Source: Kribbella kalugense (GTDB lineage: Bacteria > Actinomycetota > Actinomycetes > Propionibacteriales > Kribbellaceae). From it: a DNA stretch of 64,000 nucleotides. Made by a program: the position numbers and the translations under genes. Below the pieces are notes generated by a model. That model was not told the DNA's origin and made no database searches. It was given only the letters and a program-made list of their open reading frames with translations. Positions 57,123-64,000 of the stretch are shown piece by piece (within the stretch, counting starts at the first letter, position 1; each line of letters starts with the position of its first letter). The stretch is taken from the NCBI RefSeq assembly GCF_004365875.1, contig NZ_SODF01000002.1, forward strand, positions 1,302,001 through 1,366,000. Direction: 5' to 3'.

Positions 57123-58881
57123 ACGCCTGCGGGTAGGCGTCGAGGCGGTTCTTGAGTTTGGCGAGACCGTGGCCCTCGTCCGGGTACACGAGCAGCTGGC
57201 ACGGTACGCCGCGCTTCGTCAGCGCGTCGGTGATCTGCTCTGCCTCCGACAACGGCACGCGTGGATCGTTGGCGCCGTGGATGACGAACAACGGCGCCCG
57301 GATGTCATCGACCCGGCTCAGCGGGCTGGCCGACTCCAGGAACTCGCGGTCCGTCGCCAGGTAGCCGTACTCGCGCTCCCGCATGGTCCGCCGGTAGTCC
57401 GACGTGTTCTCCAGGAACGTCACCAGCGAAGCGATTCCGACGATGTCCACACCGGCCGCCCACAGGTCCGGCTGGAACGCGACACCGGCCAGCACCATGT
57501 ACCCGCCGTACGAACCGCCCCAGAGCGCGGCCTTTTTCGGGTCGCCGCCGATGGTTGGCAGCCAGGCGTTGATCGCGGCCAGGTCCTTCACCGAGTCCAG
57601 TCGCAGCTGGCGGTCGTCGAGCGTGTACCAGCGCTTGCCGTAGCCGGCCGACCCACGGACGTTCGGCACGACGACTGTGTGCCCCTCGCCGGCCAGCGCC
57701 GAGATGATCGGGCTCCACATCCGCAGCGCCGCGCCCTCCGGACCGCCGTGCACGTGGACCACCGTCGAACCCAGGTCACCGGTAGTCGGCCGGAACACGA
57801 ACACCGGCACCTGCTCACCGTCGAACGACGGCACCCGCAGGCTCTCCGGATGCTGCAGCTCGGCCGGCACGTCCGGCGCCTCCGCAGGCCGGATCGCGGT
57901 CAGCTCACCACCCGGCACGAACCGGAACACAGTCGGCGGCATGACCGGCGAGTTGTACGTAATCGCCGCGAACGAGCCGTCGGACGACCAGATCGGATCC
58001 GGCGTGGTCATCGACAGCGCCGCGCAACCACCGGCGGGCAGATCAAGCGGTGCGATGACCGACCCGTCCTCCAGCCGGTGCAGCGCCAGCCCGACTTCCC
58101 CGTCCTCCAGTACGGCGACCAGCAGGTGCTCTCCGTCAGGTGAGGGCCACCCGGCCAGGTCACGGGCGTCGTCTACGAGTACGTCGCTCCACGCCGCGTC
58201 AGCCACGTCGTACCGGCGCAGGGCCATCCGGTCGCGGTCGGCGTTGGTCGAGACCAGGAATGCCGACGAGTCCGGCAGCCAGGCGATCGGGCCCTGGTCG
58301 TTGTGCGCGTCCTCCGGGGTGAGCTCGGTGACGGACCGGCTGGAGGTGTCGACCAGCAGCAGCTGCATCGAGTTGGCCGGGCTGCTCGCCTTCGAGAGGA
58401 CGACCCACTTGTCGTCCGGGGACGGGTTGACCGCCATCACCCAGCCGCCACCGTCGTACTGGACGGTCTCGCGGCCGGTGGCCAGCTCGTGGGCGACCAG
58501 GTCGAAGTCGATGCCGTTGCGGCGGTTCGTCGTGTAGAGCACGCGTCCGTCCCGGGCGGCGACCAGGTGGTGGATGTACTCCGAGTCGTGCACAAGCGGC
58601 GTCAATGCGGGCAGACCGGGCTCGTCGAGGTCGAGCAGGGAGAGCTGGCCGCGCTCGTCGCCGCCGGTGTCGTGCTCGACGACCACGCGGCTGCTGCCGG
58701 GAACGAACCGGGCGCCGCGGCAGGTGTCGCCGAGGTCGGTGAGCGCACGCCAGGTCCCGTCCGGGGCGACCTCGTTGACCTGGCGGGTGCCGGTGCCGTC
58801 ATACAGCACCAGCATCCGGCCCTCGTCGTCCACGTCGAGGGCCATCGCGGTGGGCAAGGAGAACAGCGTTGTCAGCAGCAC
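57094..58881 (-). CDS. Prolyl-oligopeptidase family (S9) peptidase
   Basis: 595 residues. N-terminal beta-propeller (about 1-340, repeats such as LVAARDGRVLYTTNRRNGIDFDLV) and a C-terminal alpha/beta hydrolase domain: VVHVHGGPEGAALRMW oxyanion region, Ser in ALWGGSYGGYMVLAG, Asp in VIHGANDPRVPLSEAEQ, His in YPDEGHGLAKLKNR. No signal peptide, so cytoplasmic. GTG at 58881 follows GAGGATGAAGG. A long inverted repeat with a DnaA-box nonamer lies directly upstream. Confidence 0.92.
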   Translation of the reverse strand: MLLTTLFSLPTAMALDVDDEGRMLVLYDGTGTRQVNEVAPDGTWRALTDLGDTCRGARFVPGSSRVVVEHDTGGDERGQLSLLDLDEPGLPALTPLVHDSEYIHHLVAARDGRVLYTTNRRNGIDFDLVAHELATGRETVQYDGGGWVMAVNPSPDDKWVVLSKASSPANSMQLLLVDTSSRSVTELTPEDAHNDQGPIAWLPDSSAFLVSTNADRDRMALRRYDVADAAWSDVLVDDARDLAGWPSPDGEHLLVAVLEDGEVGLALHRLEDGSVIAPLDLPAGGCAALSMTTPDPIWSSDGSFAAITYNSPVMPPTVFRFVPGGELTAIRPAEAPDVPAELQHPESLRVPSFDGEQVPVFVFRPTTGDLGSTVVHVHGGPEGAALRMWSPIISALAGEGHTVVVPNVRGSAGYGKRWYTLDDRQLRLDSVKDLAAINAWLPTIGGDPKKAALWGGSYGGYMVLAGVAFQPDLWAAGVDIVGIASLVTFLENTSDYRRTMREREYGYLATDREFLESASPLSRVDDIRAPLFVIHGANDPRVPLSEAEQITDALTKRGVPCQLLVYPDEGHGLAKLKNRLDAYPQAFSFLRDHLG

Positions 58882-58898
58882 GCCTTCATCCTCACACG

Positions 58899-58960
58899 AG
58901 GATGGGTGGATCCGCGGGGCCTTATTGGATCCTGTGGATAACCGTGGACCCACCCATCCT
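58899..58960. repeat. Inverted repeat with a DnaA-box nonamer in its loop
   Basis: Arms 58899-58917 and 58942-58960 (AGGATGGGTGG ends) match 17 of 19. The 24-base loop contains GGATCC and TGTGGATAA (58933-58941). Located between the ABC exporter stop (58966) and the S9 peptidase start (58881), six bases past the former; terminator, regulatory site or mobile palindrome. Confidence 0.6.
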
Positions 58961-58965
58961 GTGCG

Positions 58966-60744
58966 TCAGCGCTCGCCGTGCCAGGAGTGCCAGAGGGCGG
59001 CGTACGGGCCCTGGGCGTCGACCAGTTCGTCGTGGCCGCCCAGCTCGACGATCTTCCCGTCCTCGACCACTGCGATCACGTCGGCGTCGTGCGCGGTGTG
59101 CAACCGGTGCGCGATCGCGACCACGGTCCGGCCCTCGAGCACGGTCGCCAGAGACCGTTCCAGATGCCGGGCCGCCCGCGGGTCCATCAACGAGGTCGCC
59201 TCGTCCAGGACCAGCGTGTGTGGATCCGCCAGCACCAACCGGGCCAGCGCGACCTGCTGTGCCTGGGCAGGCGTCAGCGAGACCCCGCCGGAACCCACCT
59301 CGGTGTCCAGCCCGTCGTCGAACCCGGCGACCCAGCCGTCGGCGTCCACCGACCGCAGGGCCGCCCAGAGGTCGGCGTCGGTCGCGCCCTCCCTGGCCAG
59401 CCGCAGGTTGTCCCGAACGCTGCCCACGAACACGTGGTGCTCCTGGTTGACCAGGGCAACGTGACTACGGACCTGCTCGGCAGACATCTGGTCCAGCGCC
59501 GCACCACCCAGGGTGATGTCACCGACGCGTGGCGAGTAGATGCCGGCCAGCAACCGGCCGAGTGTCGACTTCCCTGCACCAGAAGGCCCAACGAGCGCCA
59601 CCCGGGCGCCCGGCTCGACCGTCAGCGTCACACCGTGCAGTACGTCGCGGCCCTCCAGGTAGCCGAACCGCACGTCGTCAGCCAGCACAGTCCGGCCGTC
59701 CGGCTCGGCGCTGCTCTCCGTCGTGGCAGTCTCCACCTCGCGGACGCCGACCAGCCGGGCCAGTGACACCTGCGCCACCTGCAACTCGTCGTACCAGCGG
59801 ATCATCATGTTGACCGGCTCGACCAGTTGCTGGATGTACAGCGCACCTGTGGTGAGTGCACCGACCGTTAGCCAGCCCTGGATGGCGAAGCCGCCACCGA
59901 TGACCAGCACTGCTGCCAGCGCGATGGTGTGGGTCATGTTGATCACCGGGAACAGGATCATCCGCAAGTACAGCGTGTACCGCTCCCAGGCGACCCACTG
60001 ACCGATCCGGGTGTCACCGAGGTTGATCCGGCGGTCACCGAGCCGGTGCGACTCCACGGTCCGGCCGGCGTCGACCGTCTCGGCCAGCGCCGACGCCACG
60101 GCGGCGTACCCAGCCGCTTCCGATCGGTACCCCGATGGTGCACGCCGGAAGTACCAGCGACCACCGATGATCAGGAGCGGCGCGGCGATCACCACGGCGA
60201 TGGCCAACGCCGGCGCGGTCACGATGAGCGCACCGATCAGCAGTGAGGCCCAGATCACCGCGATCGTCAGCTGCGGCACGGCGTCCCGCATCGCGTGCGA
60301 CAGCCGGTCGATGTCCGTGGTGATCCGGGACAGCAGGTCACCGGTCCCGGCGCGCTCCAGCACACCTGGCGGCAGCCCGACCGCGCGGACCAGGAAGTCC
60401 TCGCGCAGGTCGGCGAGCATCTCCTCGCCCATCACGGCACCGCGCAGCCGGGTCAGCCGGACGAACACCGTCTGCACCAGAAGGGCGATGACGAAGCCGA
60501 TCACGACGTACGGCAGCTGCACTTCGGTGCGACCCTCGGACAGCTTCTGTACGACGTTACCGAGCAGCCACGGGCCGACCATGCCGCTCAGTGCCGCCGC
60601 CGCGTTCACCACGGTCAGCCAGAGGAACTGGCGCCGGTGACGGCGGAACAGGATCTTCAGGTAGCTGCGCACAGTCACGCTGCTTGCCACCGGGAGCCGC
60701 ACTACTTCCTGTGGGGCTGCCGGGTCGTACTCCGGGCGCTTCAC
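58966..60744 (-). CDS. ABC exporter subunit with normal Walker motifs but altered signature
   Basis: 592 residues. Six membrane helices about 38-320. ATPase domain: Walker A VGPSGAGKSTLGRLL, Q-loop LVNQEHHVFVGSVRDNL, signature VSLTPAQAQQVALAR (LTPAQ instead of LSGGQ), Walker B TLVLDEATSLMD with the Glu, switch AIAHRLHTAHDAD. Pairs with the gene before it, with which it overlaps (ATGA). Its Walker A and Walker B would face the partner's intact LSGGQ to make the one canonical nucleotide site. No substrate evident; MarR control is likely. Confidence 0.9.
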   Translation of the reverse strand: MKRPEYDPAAPQEVVRLPVASSVTVRSYLKILFRRHRRQFLWLTVVNAAAALSGMVGPWLLGNVVQKLSEGRTEVQLPYVVIGFVIALLVQTVFVRLTRLRGAVMGEEMLADLREDFLVRAVGLPPGVLERAGTGDLLSRITTDIDRLSHAMRDAVPQLTIAVIWASLLIGALIVTAPALAIAVVIAAPLLIIGGRWYFRRAPSGYRSEAAGYAAVASALAETVDAGRTVESHRLGDRRINLGDTRIGQWVAWERYTLYLRMILFPVINMTHTIALAAVLVIGGGFAIQGWLTVGALTTGALYIQQLVEPVNMMIRWYDELQVAQVSLARLVGVREVETATTESSAEPDGRTVLADDVRFGYLEGRDVLHGVTLTVEPGARVALVGPSGAGKSTLGRLLAGIYSPRVGDITLGGAALDQMSAEQVRSHVALVNQEHHVFVGSVRDNLRLAREGATDADLWAALRSVDADGWVAGFDDGLDTEVGSGGVSLTPAQAQQVALARLVLADPHTLVLDEATSLMDPRAARHLERSLATVLEGRTVVAIAHRLHTAHDADVIAVVEDGKIVELGGHDELVDAQGPYAALWHSWHGER

Positions 60745-62501
60745 GCCAACTCCTCGAGAGTGGATTCTTCTTCACGGGTTACGACAGCGCGGTACCGCGG
60801 GTTGGTGTGCAGGAGGTCGTGGTGCGTACCGACCGCGTCGACGCGACCGTCCGGCACGAACACCACCCGCTCCGCGCGGTCCAGCATCAGCGGACTGGAC
60901 GTGAACACCACAGTGGTCCGGCCGGCGCGCAGCAACTGCAGACCGTCCGCGATCCGCGCTTCGGTGTGCGCGTCCACGGCACTGGTCGGCTCGTCCAGCA
61001 CGAGCACCTGCGGGTCGACGTACAGCGAGCGAGCCAACGCCACCCGCTGCCGCTGACCGCCAGACAGTGAGCGACCGCGCTCGGTCAGCACCGCATTCAT
61101 CGCGTCTGACTCACCAGCAGGCAGCGTCTGCCGCAGTACGTCGAGGATGTCCGCACACTGCGCAGCGTCCAGCGCAGTCTCCGGAGAGACCGCACCACTG
61201 GCTGGCACGTCGAACAGCTCGTGCACCTTCCCCGACAGCAGCACCGGGTCCTTGTCCTGCACCAGTACGACGGTGCGCGCGGAGTCCAGCGGGATGTCGT
61301 CCAGTGCGACGCCACCGAGCAGGACAGAGGCTTCGCCGTCGGCCGTCGGGCTGTGACCACCCAGCCGGTCGGCCAGCAGACCACTTGCGTCCGGGTCGCC
61401 AGAGACGACCGCGGTGAAGCTGCCGACCGGCACGTGCAGACCACTGACCGGGTCGAACAGGTCGCCCGCCGGCAGCTGAGCCTCGGCGGTGCCCTTGGTC
61501 TCGTCGGTCCGCTGCAGCGACAGCACCCGCGCGGCCCGGCGAGCCGACACCTTCGAGAAGATGAACGCGCTCGCGGTCTCCTCGAACGTGTGCAGCGGCA
61601 CCAGCATGAACGTGACGAAGCCGTACGTCGTGACCAGCTCGCCGACCGAGATCCGGCCGGACGTCACCATCCGAACGCCCATCCAGACCACGACCACCAG
61701 GAACAGACCGAACAGCAGGACCTGCAGGGCTGCGATCAGCGACCACATCCGCGCACTACGGACCGCGCTGCTCCGGTACTGCTGCGAAGCCTCGCGGTAC
61801 CGGTCCAGGAACAGCTGCTCACCACCGATGCCGCGCAGCACGCGCAGACCGGCAACGGTGTCGGCAGCCAGCTCGGTGGCGCGGCCGCCCTTGGCGCGCT
61901 GCTCGTCCGCACGACGCTCAGCCGGCCCCATCAGCGGCACGATCGAGAACGCCAGCACCGGCACGGCGACCGCGACCACCAGACCGAGCCGCGGCTCGTA
62001 GAACAGCAGACCGATCACAACGGCGAAGCAGGTCAGCAGGGCGGCGGCGAACCGGCCCAGCACCTCGACGAACCAGCCGATCTTCTCGACGTCGCCGCTG
62101 CTCACGGCGACGACCTCGCCGGCGGCGATCCGGCGGGTCAGCAGCGAGCCCAGCTCCGCGGCCTTGCGGAACAGCAGCTGCTGCAGGCGCGCCGCAGTAC
62201 TGATCCAGTTGGTGACGACGGCGCGGTGGAAGAACGAGTCGGCGCCGGCCTTGGCCGCGCCGAAGACCAGCAGCAGCCCACCGGCCAGCATCAGCTTGGG
62301 CCAGGACAGGTCGATCGCCGCCTGAACAGCGAGGCCGACCGCGACCGGAGCGGCGGCGATACCGCCGAAGTAGACCAGACCCCAGAACACTGCGAGGGCT
62401 TGGCCGCGCAGCTGCTGGTGCTCCAGCCAGACGATGAGTCGGAGACCGGATCGGGTGTCGGGCACACCCGGATCGGCGAACGGGACAAGGCGCAAAGACA
62501 T
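60741..62501 (-). CDS. ABC exporter subunit with degenerate Walker A but intact LSGGQ
   Basis: 586 residues. Membrane domain about 35-320. In the ATPase domain the Walker A place reads VVSGDPDASGLLADRL with no GK(S/T); Q-loop VVLVQDKDPVLLSGKV; signature GRSLSGGQRQRVALARSLY is perfect; Walker B VLVLDEPTSAVD; the switch His is lost (FTSSPLMLDRA). It should bind nucleotide poorly and act as the non-catalytic half of a heterodimer. ATG at 62501. Divergent from the MarR gene, 124 bp apart. Confidence 0.9.
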   Translation of the reverse strand: MSLRLVPFADPGVPDTRSGLRLIVWLEHQQLRGQALAVFWGLVYFGGIAAAPVAVGLAVQAAIDLSWPKLMLAGGLLLVFGAAKAGADSFFHRAVVTNWISTAARLQQLLFRKAAELGSLLTRRIAAGEVVAVSSGDVEKIGWFVEVLGRFAAALLTCFAVVIGLLFYEPRLGLVVAVAVPVLAFSIVPLMGPAERRADEQRAKGGRATELAADTVAGLRVLRGIGGEQLFLDRYREASQQYRSSAVRSARMWSLIAALQVLLFGLFLVVVVWMGVRMVTSGRISVGELVTTYGFVTFMLVPLHTFEETASAFIFSKVSARRAARVLSLQRTDETKGTAEAQLPAGDLFDPVSGLHVPVGSFTAVVSGDPDASGLLADRLGGHSPTADGEASVLLGGVALDDIPLDSARTVVLVQDKDPVLLSGKVHELFDVPASGAVSPETALDAAQCADILDVLRQTLPAGESDAMNAVLTERGRSLSGGQRQRVALARSLYVDPQVLVLDEPTSAVDAHTEARIADGLQLLRAGRTTVVFTSSPLMLDRAERVVFVPDGRVDAVGTHHDLLHTNPRYRAVVTREEESTLEELA

Positions 62502-62613
62502 GACGTCTCACAAGAGGCGTAGAAGGGTGGAAAAGGGCACCTGACCAGGCGAATAGATCAAGCCTAGGCGGCCCCGCCGACAGTCCGTCAAACCCTTTTC
62601 AGTGCTGTCTTGG

Positions 62614-62639
62614 TATAGTCGTTTCGTGGCGCAACGAAA
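62614..62639 (+). promoter_or_regulatory. MarR promoter and operator overlapping the start codon
   Basis: Extended -10 TGGTATAGT (TATAGT at 62614-62619) with the GTG start only six bases later, implying a leaderless transcript. The palindrome TTTCGT-GGCGCA-ACGAAA (62622-62639) contains that GTG. Binding there would block the gene's own transcription start; this is the likely MarR site, and may also affect the divergent exporter. Confidence 0.65.
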
Positions 62640-63123
62640 TGAAAGAGCCGACTTCGCGCGAGCGGTCATGGACCTGATCGACCAGGGCCACCGCGGCATC
62701 TCGCGACGCCTGGATCTGACCAGGGTCCGAGTGCTCGGCCTGGTCGCGGACCGCGGCCCGATCCGGCCGAACGCGATCGCTGCGGAGCTCCGGCTCACCG
62801 CCTCCGCGACGAGCCGTCATCTGACCGCTTTGGAGCAGGCGGGCCAGGTCGCGGTCGAGCCGGATCCCAGTGATGCCCGGACGTTCCTGGTCGAGCTGAC
62901 CGACCAGGGGCGCCAGGAGATCGAGGTGACGGTCCAGGCCGGCGTCACGGCGTTCACCAGCGTGATCGACGACTGGTCCGACGAGGACGTGGCCATGGCC
63001 ACCGCACTGATTACCCGCCTCAACGAGGCCTGGGCCCAGCGACCTCCCGCTGCTGCTCCTGAGTCCAGCGCGGGACCACGGTGGCGCCGAGCACGCAAAG
63101 TCGAAGGAGAAGCCAGTGACTGA
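62626..63123 (+). CDS. MarR family regulator
   Basis: 165 residues: ADFARAVMDLIDQGHRGISRRLDLTRVRVLGLVADRGPIRPNAIAAELRLTASATSRHLTALEQAGQVAVEPDPSDARTF has the winged helix with the wing DPSDARTF. GTG at 62626 is preferred over an upstream ATG because the -10 box ends at 62619. It overlaps the next gene by eight bases, so the two are co-expressed, and is divergent from the heterodimeric exporter, its probable target. Confidence 0.9.
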   Translation: MAQRNERADFARAVMDLIDQGHRGISRRLDLTRVRVLGLVADRGPIRPNAIAAELRLTASATSRHLTALEQAGQVAVEPDPSDARTFLVELTDQGRQEIEVTVQAGVTAFTSVIDDWSDEDVAMATALITRLNEAWAQRPPAAAPESSAGPRWRRARKVEGEASD

Positions 63124-63610
63124 ACGGCCAGGGACCATCACCTGGGTACGCCGGTTGCTCGTTACCGCCGCCGTACTCGACTTCATCGCACTGATCGCGT
63201 TCGTCGTGGTCTACGCGACCGACCGATCAGCCATCGCGGACTGGGTCAGCAGCTCACCTGCGTTCGCGGGACAGGTCCGCAATGACGGAGTCGACGCGAC
63301 TGTCCGCTACGCGACGGTGTCCGTGTCTGCGGTCCACCTGATCATCACCGTGCTGTTCTTGTGGCTCGCAGTGGCCGTCGGCCGTGGTCGGCAGCGGATC
63401 CGGGCCACTGTGTTGCTGGTGATCACCACCTGCATCGACGGCTTCGTCAGCACGATGCCAGTCGGCGGAGCGGTCCAGCAGGTCGTCATGCTCGCCGCAG
63501 TGGCCGTAAAGATCGCCGCCCTGGTCCTGCTCTGGGCTCCCCGAAGCTCACGAGACTTCTTCACGGCCACATCCCGGGACCAGCGCCACCTGCCCGCTCC
63601 GGCACGCTGA
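63116..63610 (+). CDS. Four-helix membrane protein, unknown function
   Basis: 164 residues with membrane segments LLVTAAVLDFIALIAFVVVYA, SAVHLIITVLFLWLAVAVG, ATVLLVITTCIDGFVSTM and VVMLAAVAVKIAALVLLW. No known family recognised. GTG at 63116 lies inside the MarR coding end, with GAAGGAG just before it, so translation is coupled to the regulator. May be a MarR-controlled accessory of drug or stress response. Confidence 0.7.
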   Translation: MTERPGTITWVRRLLVTAAVLDFIALIAFVVVYATDRSAIADWVSSSPAFAGQVRNDGVDATVRYATVSVSAVHLIITVLFLWLAVAVGRGRQRIRATVLLVITTCIDGFVSTMPVGGAVQQVVMLAAVAVKIAALVLLWAPRSSRDFFTATSRDQRHLPAPAR

Positions 63611-63624
63611 CCGCGAGGTACCGT

Positions 63625-63643
63625 CGACTTGTCGGACAAGTCG
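63625..63643. promoter_or_regulatory. Perfect 19-bp palindrome before the MFS gene
   Basis: CGACTTGTC-G-GACAAGTCG, 9-bp perfect arms with one central base, 11 bp before the GTG at 63655 and 14 bp after the preceding stop. Fits a TetR-type operator controlling the exporter; the regulator is probably outside the window. Confidence 0.7.
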
Positions 63644-63654
63644 ATGGGAGTTCG

Positions 63655-64000
63655 GTGGAGGCGTTGAGTCGCGGGCGTCGGCTGCTGATCCTCGGCATTT
63701 GCTGCATGAGTCTGTTCATCGTCGGGTTGGACTCGACGATCGTGAACCTGGCGCTTCCGGCGATCCGGTCCGAGTTCGGGGCGTCGGTCGAGAAGCTGCA
63801 GTGGACGATCGACGCGTACACGCTGGTGCTGGCCAGTCTGCTGATGGTGTCCGGGTCGACGGCGGACCGGGTCGGGCGGCGGCGGACGTTCCAGGCCGGC
63901 CTGGTGCTGTTCGGGATCGGGTCGTTGCTGTGCGGATTCGCGACGAGCATCGACCTGCTGATCGCGTTCCGGGTGCTGCAGGCGATCGGTGGCTCGATGC
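63655..64000 (+). CDS. DHA2-type MFS drug exporter, N-terminal part (runs off the window)
   Basis: The first 115 residues only. SRGRRLLILGICCMSLFIVGLDSTIVNLALPAIRSEFGASVEKLQWTIDAYTLVLASLLMVSGSTADRVGRRRTFQAGLVLFGIGSLLCGF shows helix 1 with the LDSTIVNVALP antiporter signature and helix 2-3 loop GRRR motif of 14-helix exporters. GTG at 63655 has GGGAG four bases upstream. Expression is probably repressed through the adjacent 19-bp palindrome. Confidence 0.9.
   Translation, partial: MEALSRGRRLLILGICCMSLFIVGLDSTIVNLALPAIRSEFGASVEKLQWTIDAYTLVLASLLMVSGSTADRVGRRRTFQAGLVLFGIGSLLCGFATSIDLLIAFRVLQAIGGSM

Noticed and set aside
1..64000. tRNA, rRNA, CRISPR array, integrase or attachment sites
   Set aside because: Intergenic stretches were read for cloverleaf, regular spaced repeats and recombinase genes; none were found. 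Short tRNA fragments could be missed without a covariance search.

Overview
The window is 64 kb of very GC-rich, densely packed actinomycete chromosome. GTG starts, ATGA/GTGA stop-start overlaps, strong GGAGG ribosome sites beside apparently leaderless starts, F420-type oxidoreductases, many TetR/MarR/PadR/GntR regulators and Tyr/Thr codons in GTACG contexts all fit a soil actinobacterium. The overall gene style resembles Nocardioidaceae such as Kribbella; that genus guess is inference. No rRNA, tRNA, transposase, integrase or CRISPR array was seen.

Layout. 1-7.9 kb: a minus-strand catabolic operon with overlapping genes: DinB-like TIGR03084 protein, AtuA-family protein, acyl-CoA dehydrogenase, acyl-CoA carboxylase beta and alpha subunits, and a second acyl-CoA dehydrogenase cut by the window edge. 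It looks like a terpene/leucine-type (Atu/Liu-like) acyl-CoA carboxylation pathway; an HMG-CoA lyase lies apart at 26.9 kb. 8-11.6 kb: GntR regulator, HTH-nucleotidyltransferase, DUF2961 glycosidase, LLM oxidoreductase. 12-15.5 kb: an amino-sugar cluster (BadF-type kinase, NanE, a broken ABC permease, a ceramidase-like hydrolase). 15.8-20.7 kb: a YhgE/Pip membrane protein with an ATPase-like partner lacking the P-loop lysine, its TetR regulator, and an NmrA-type protein with a second TetR. 20.7-26.8 kb: membrane-linked sulfite-oxidase-family enzyme, MarR, two genes of a VirB6/TrbL type IV secretion kind, a metallophosphoesterase and a GNAT enzyme.

27-38.8 kb: HMG-CoA lyase, MmyB-type regulator, EcsC-like protein, Aat transferase, TetR/deazaflavin reductase pair under duplicated operators, a tandem ABC exporter, quinone-reductase-like protein, orphan DUF1016 nuclease, adenosine deaminase. 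38.8-48.6 kb: DrrAB-like exporter with PadR control, acyltransferase, GNAT/GlxA pair, small membrane protein, methyltransferase, 46-residue protein, Fpg/Nei glycosylase, secreted serine protease and an unrecognised beta-rich protein. 48.7-52.8 kb: rhodanese and a signalling locus made of a real histidine kinase, a kinase-like protein without its histidine, a sensor-only paralogue and a NarL-type response regulator. 52.8-58.9 kb: a 1121-residue phosphodiester-glycosidase/metallophosphoesterase fusion, LD-carboxypeptidase and S9 peptidase. 58.9-64 kb: a heterodimeric ABC exporter in which one nucleotide site is degenerate, MarR regulator, small membrane protein and the start of a DHA2 MFS exporter.

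The most interesting items are the three-layer signalling locus (49-52.8 kb), the complementary degeneration of the two ABC exporter subunits (59-62.5 kb), a 54-bp palindrome inserted in frame into the biotin carboxylase gene, the P-loop-less ATPase next to YhgE/Pip, and a set of long intergenic inverted repeats. All family names come from reading motifs; no database search was run.
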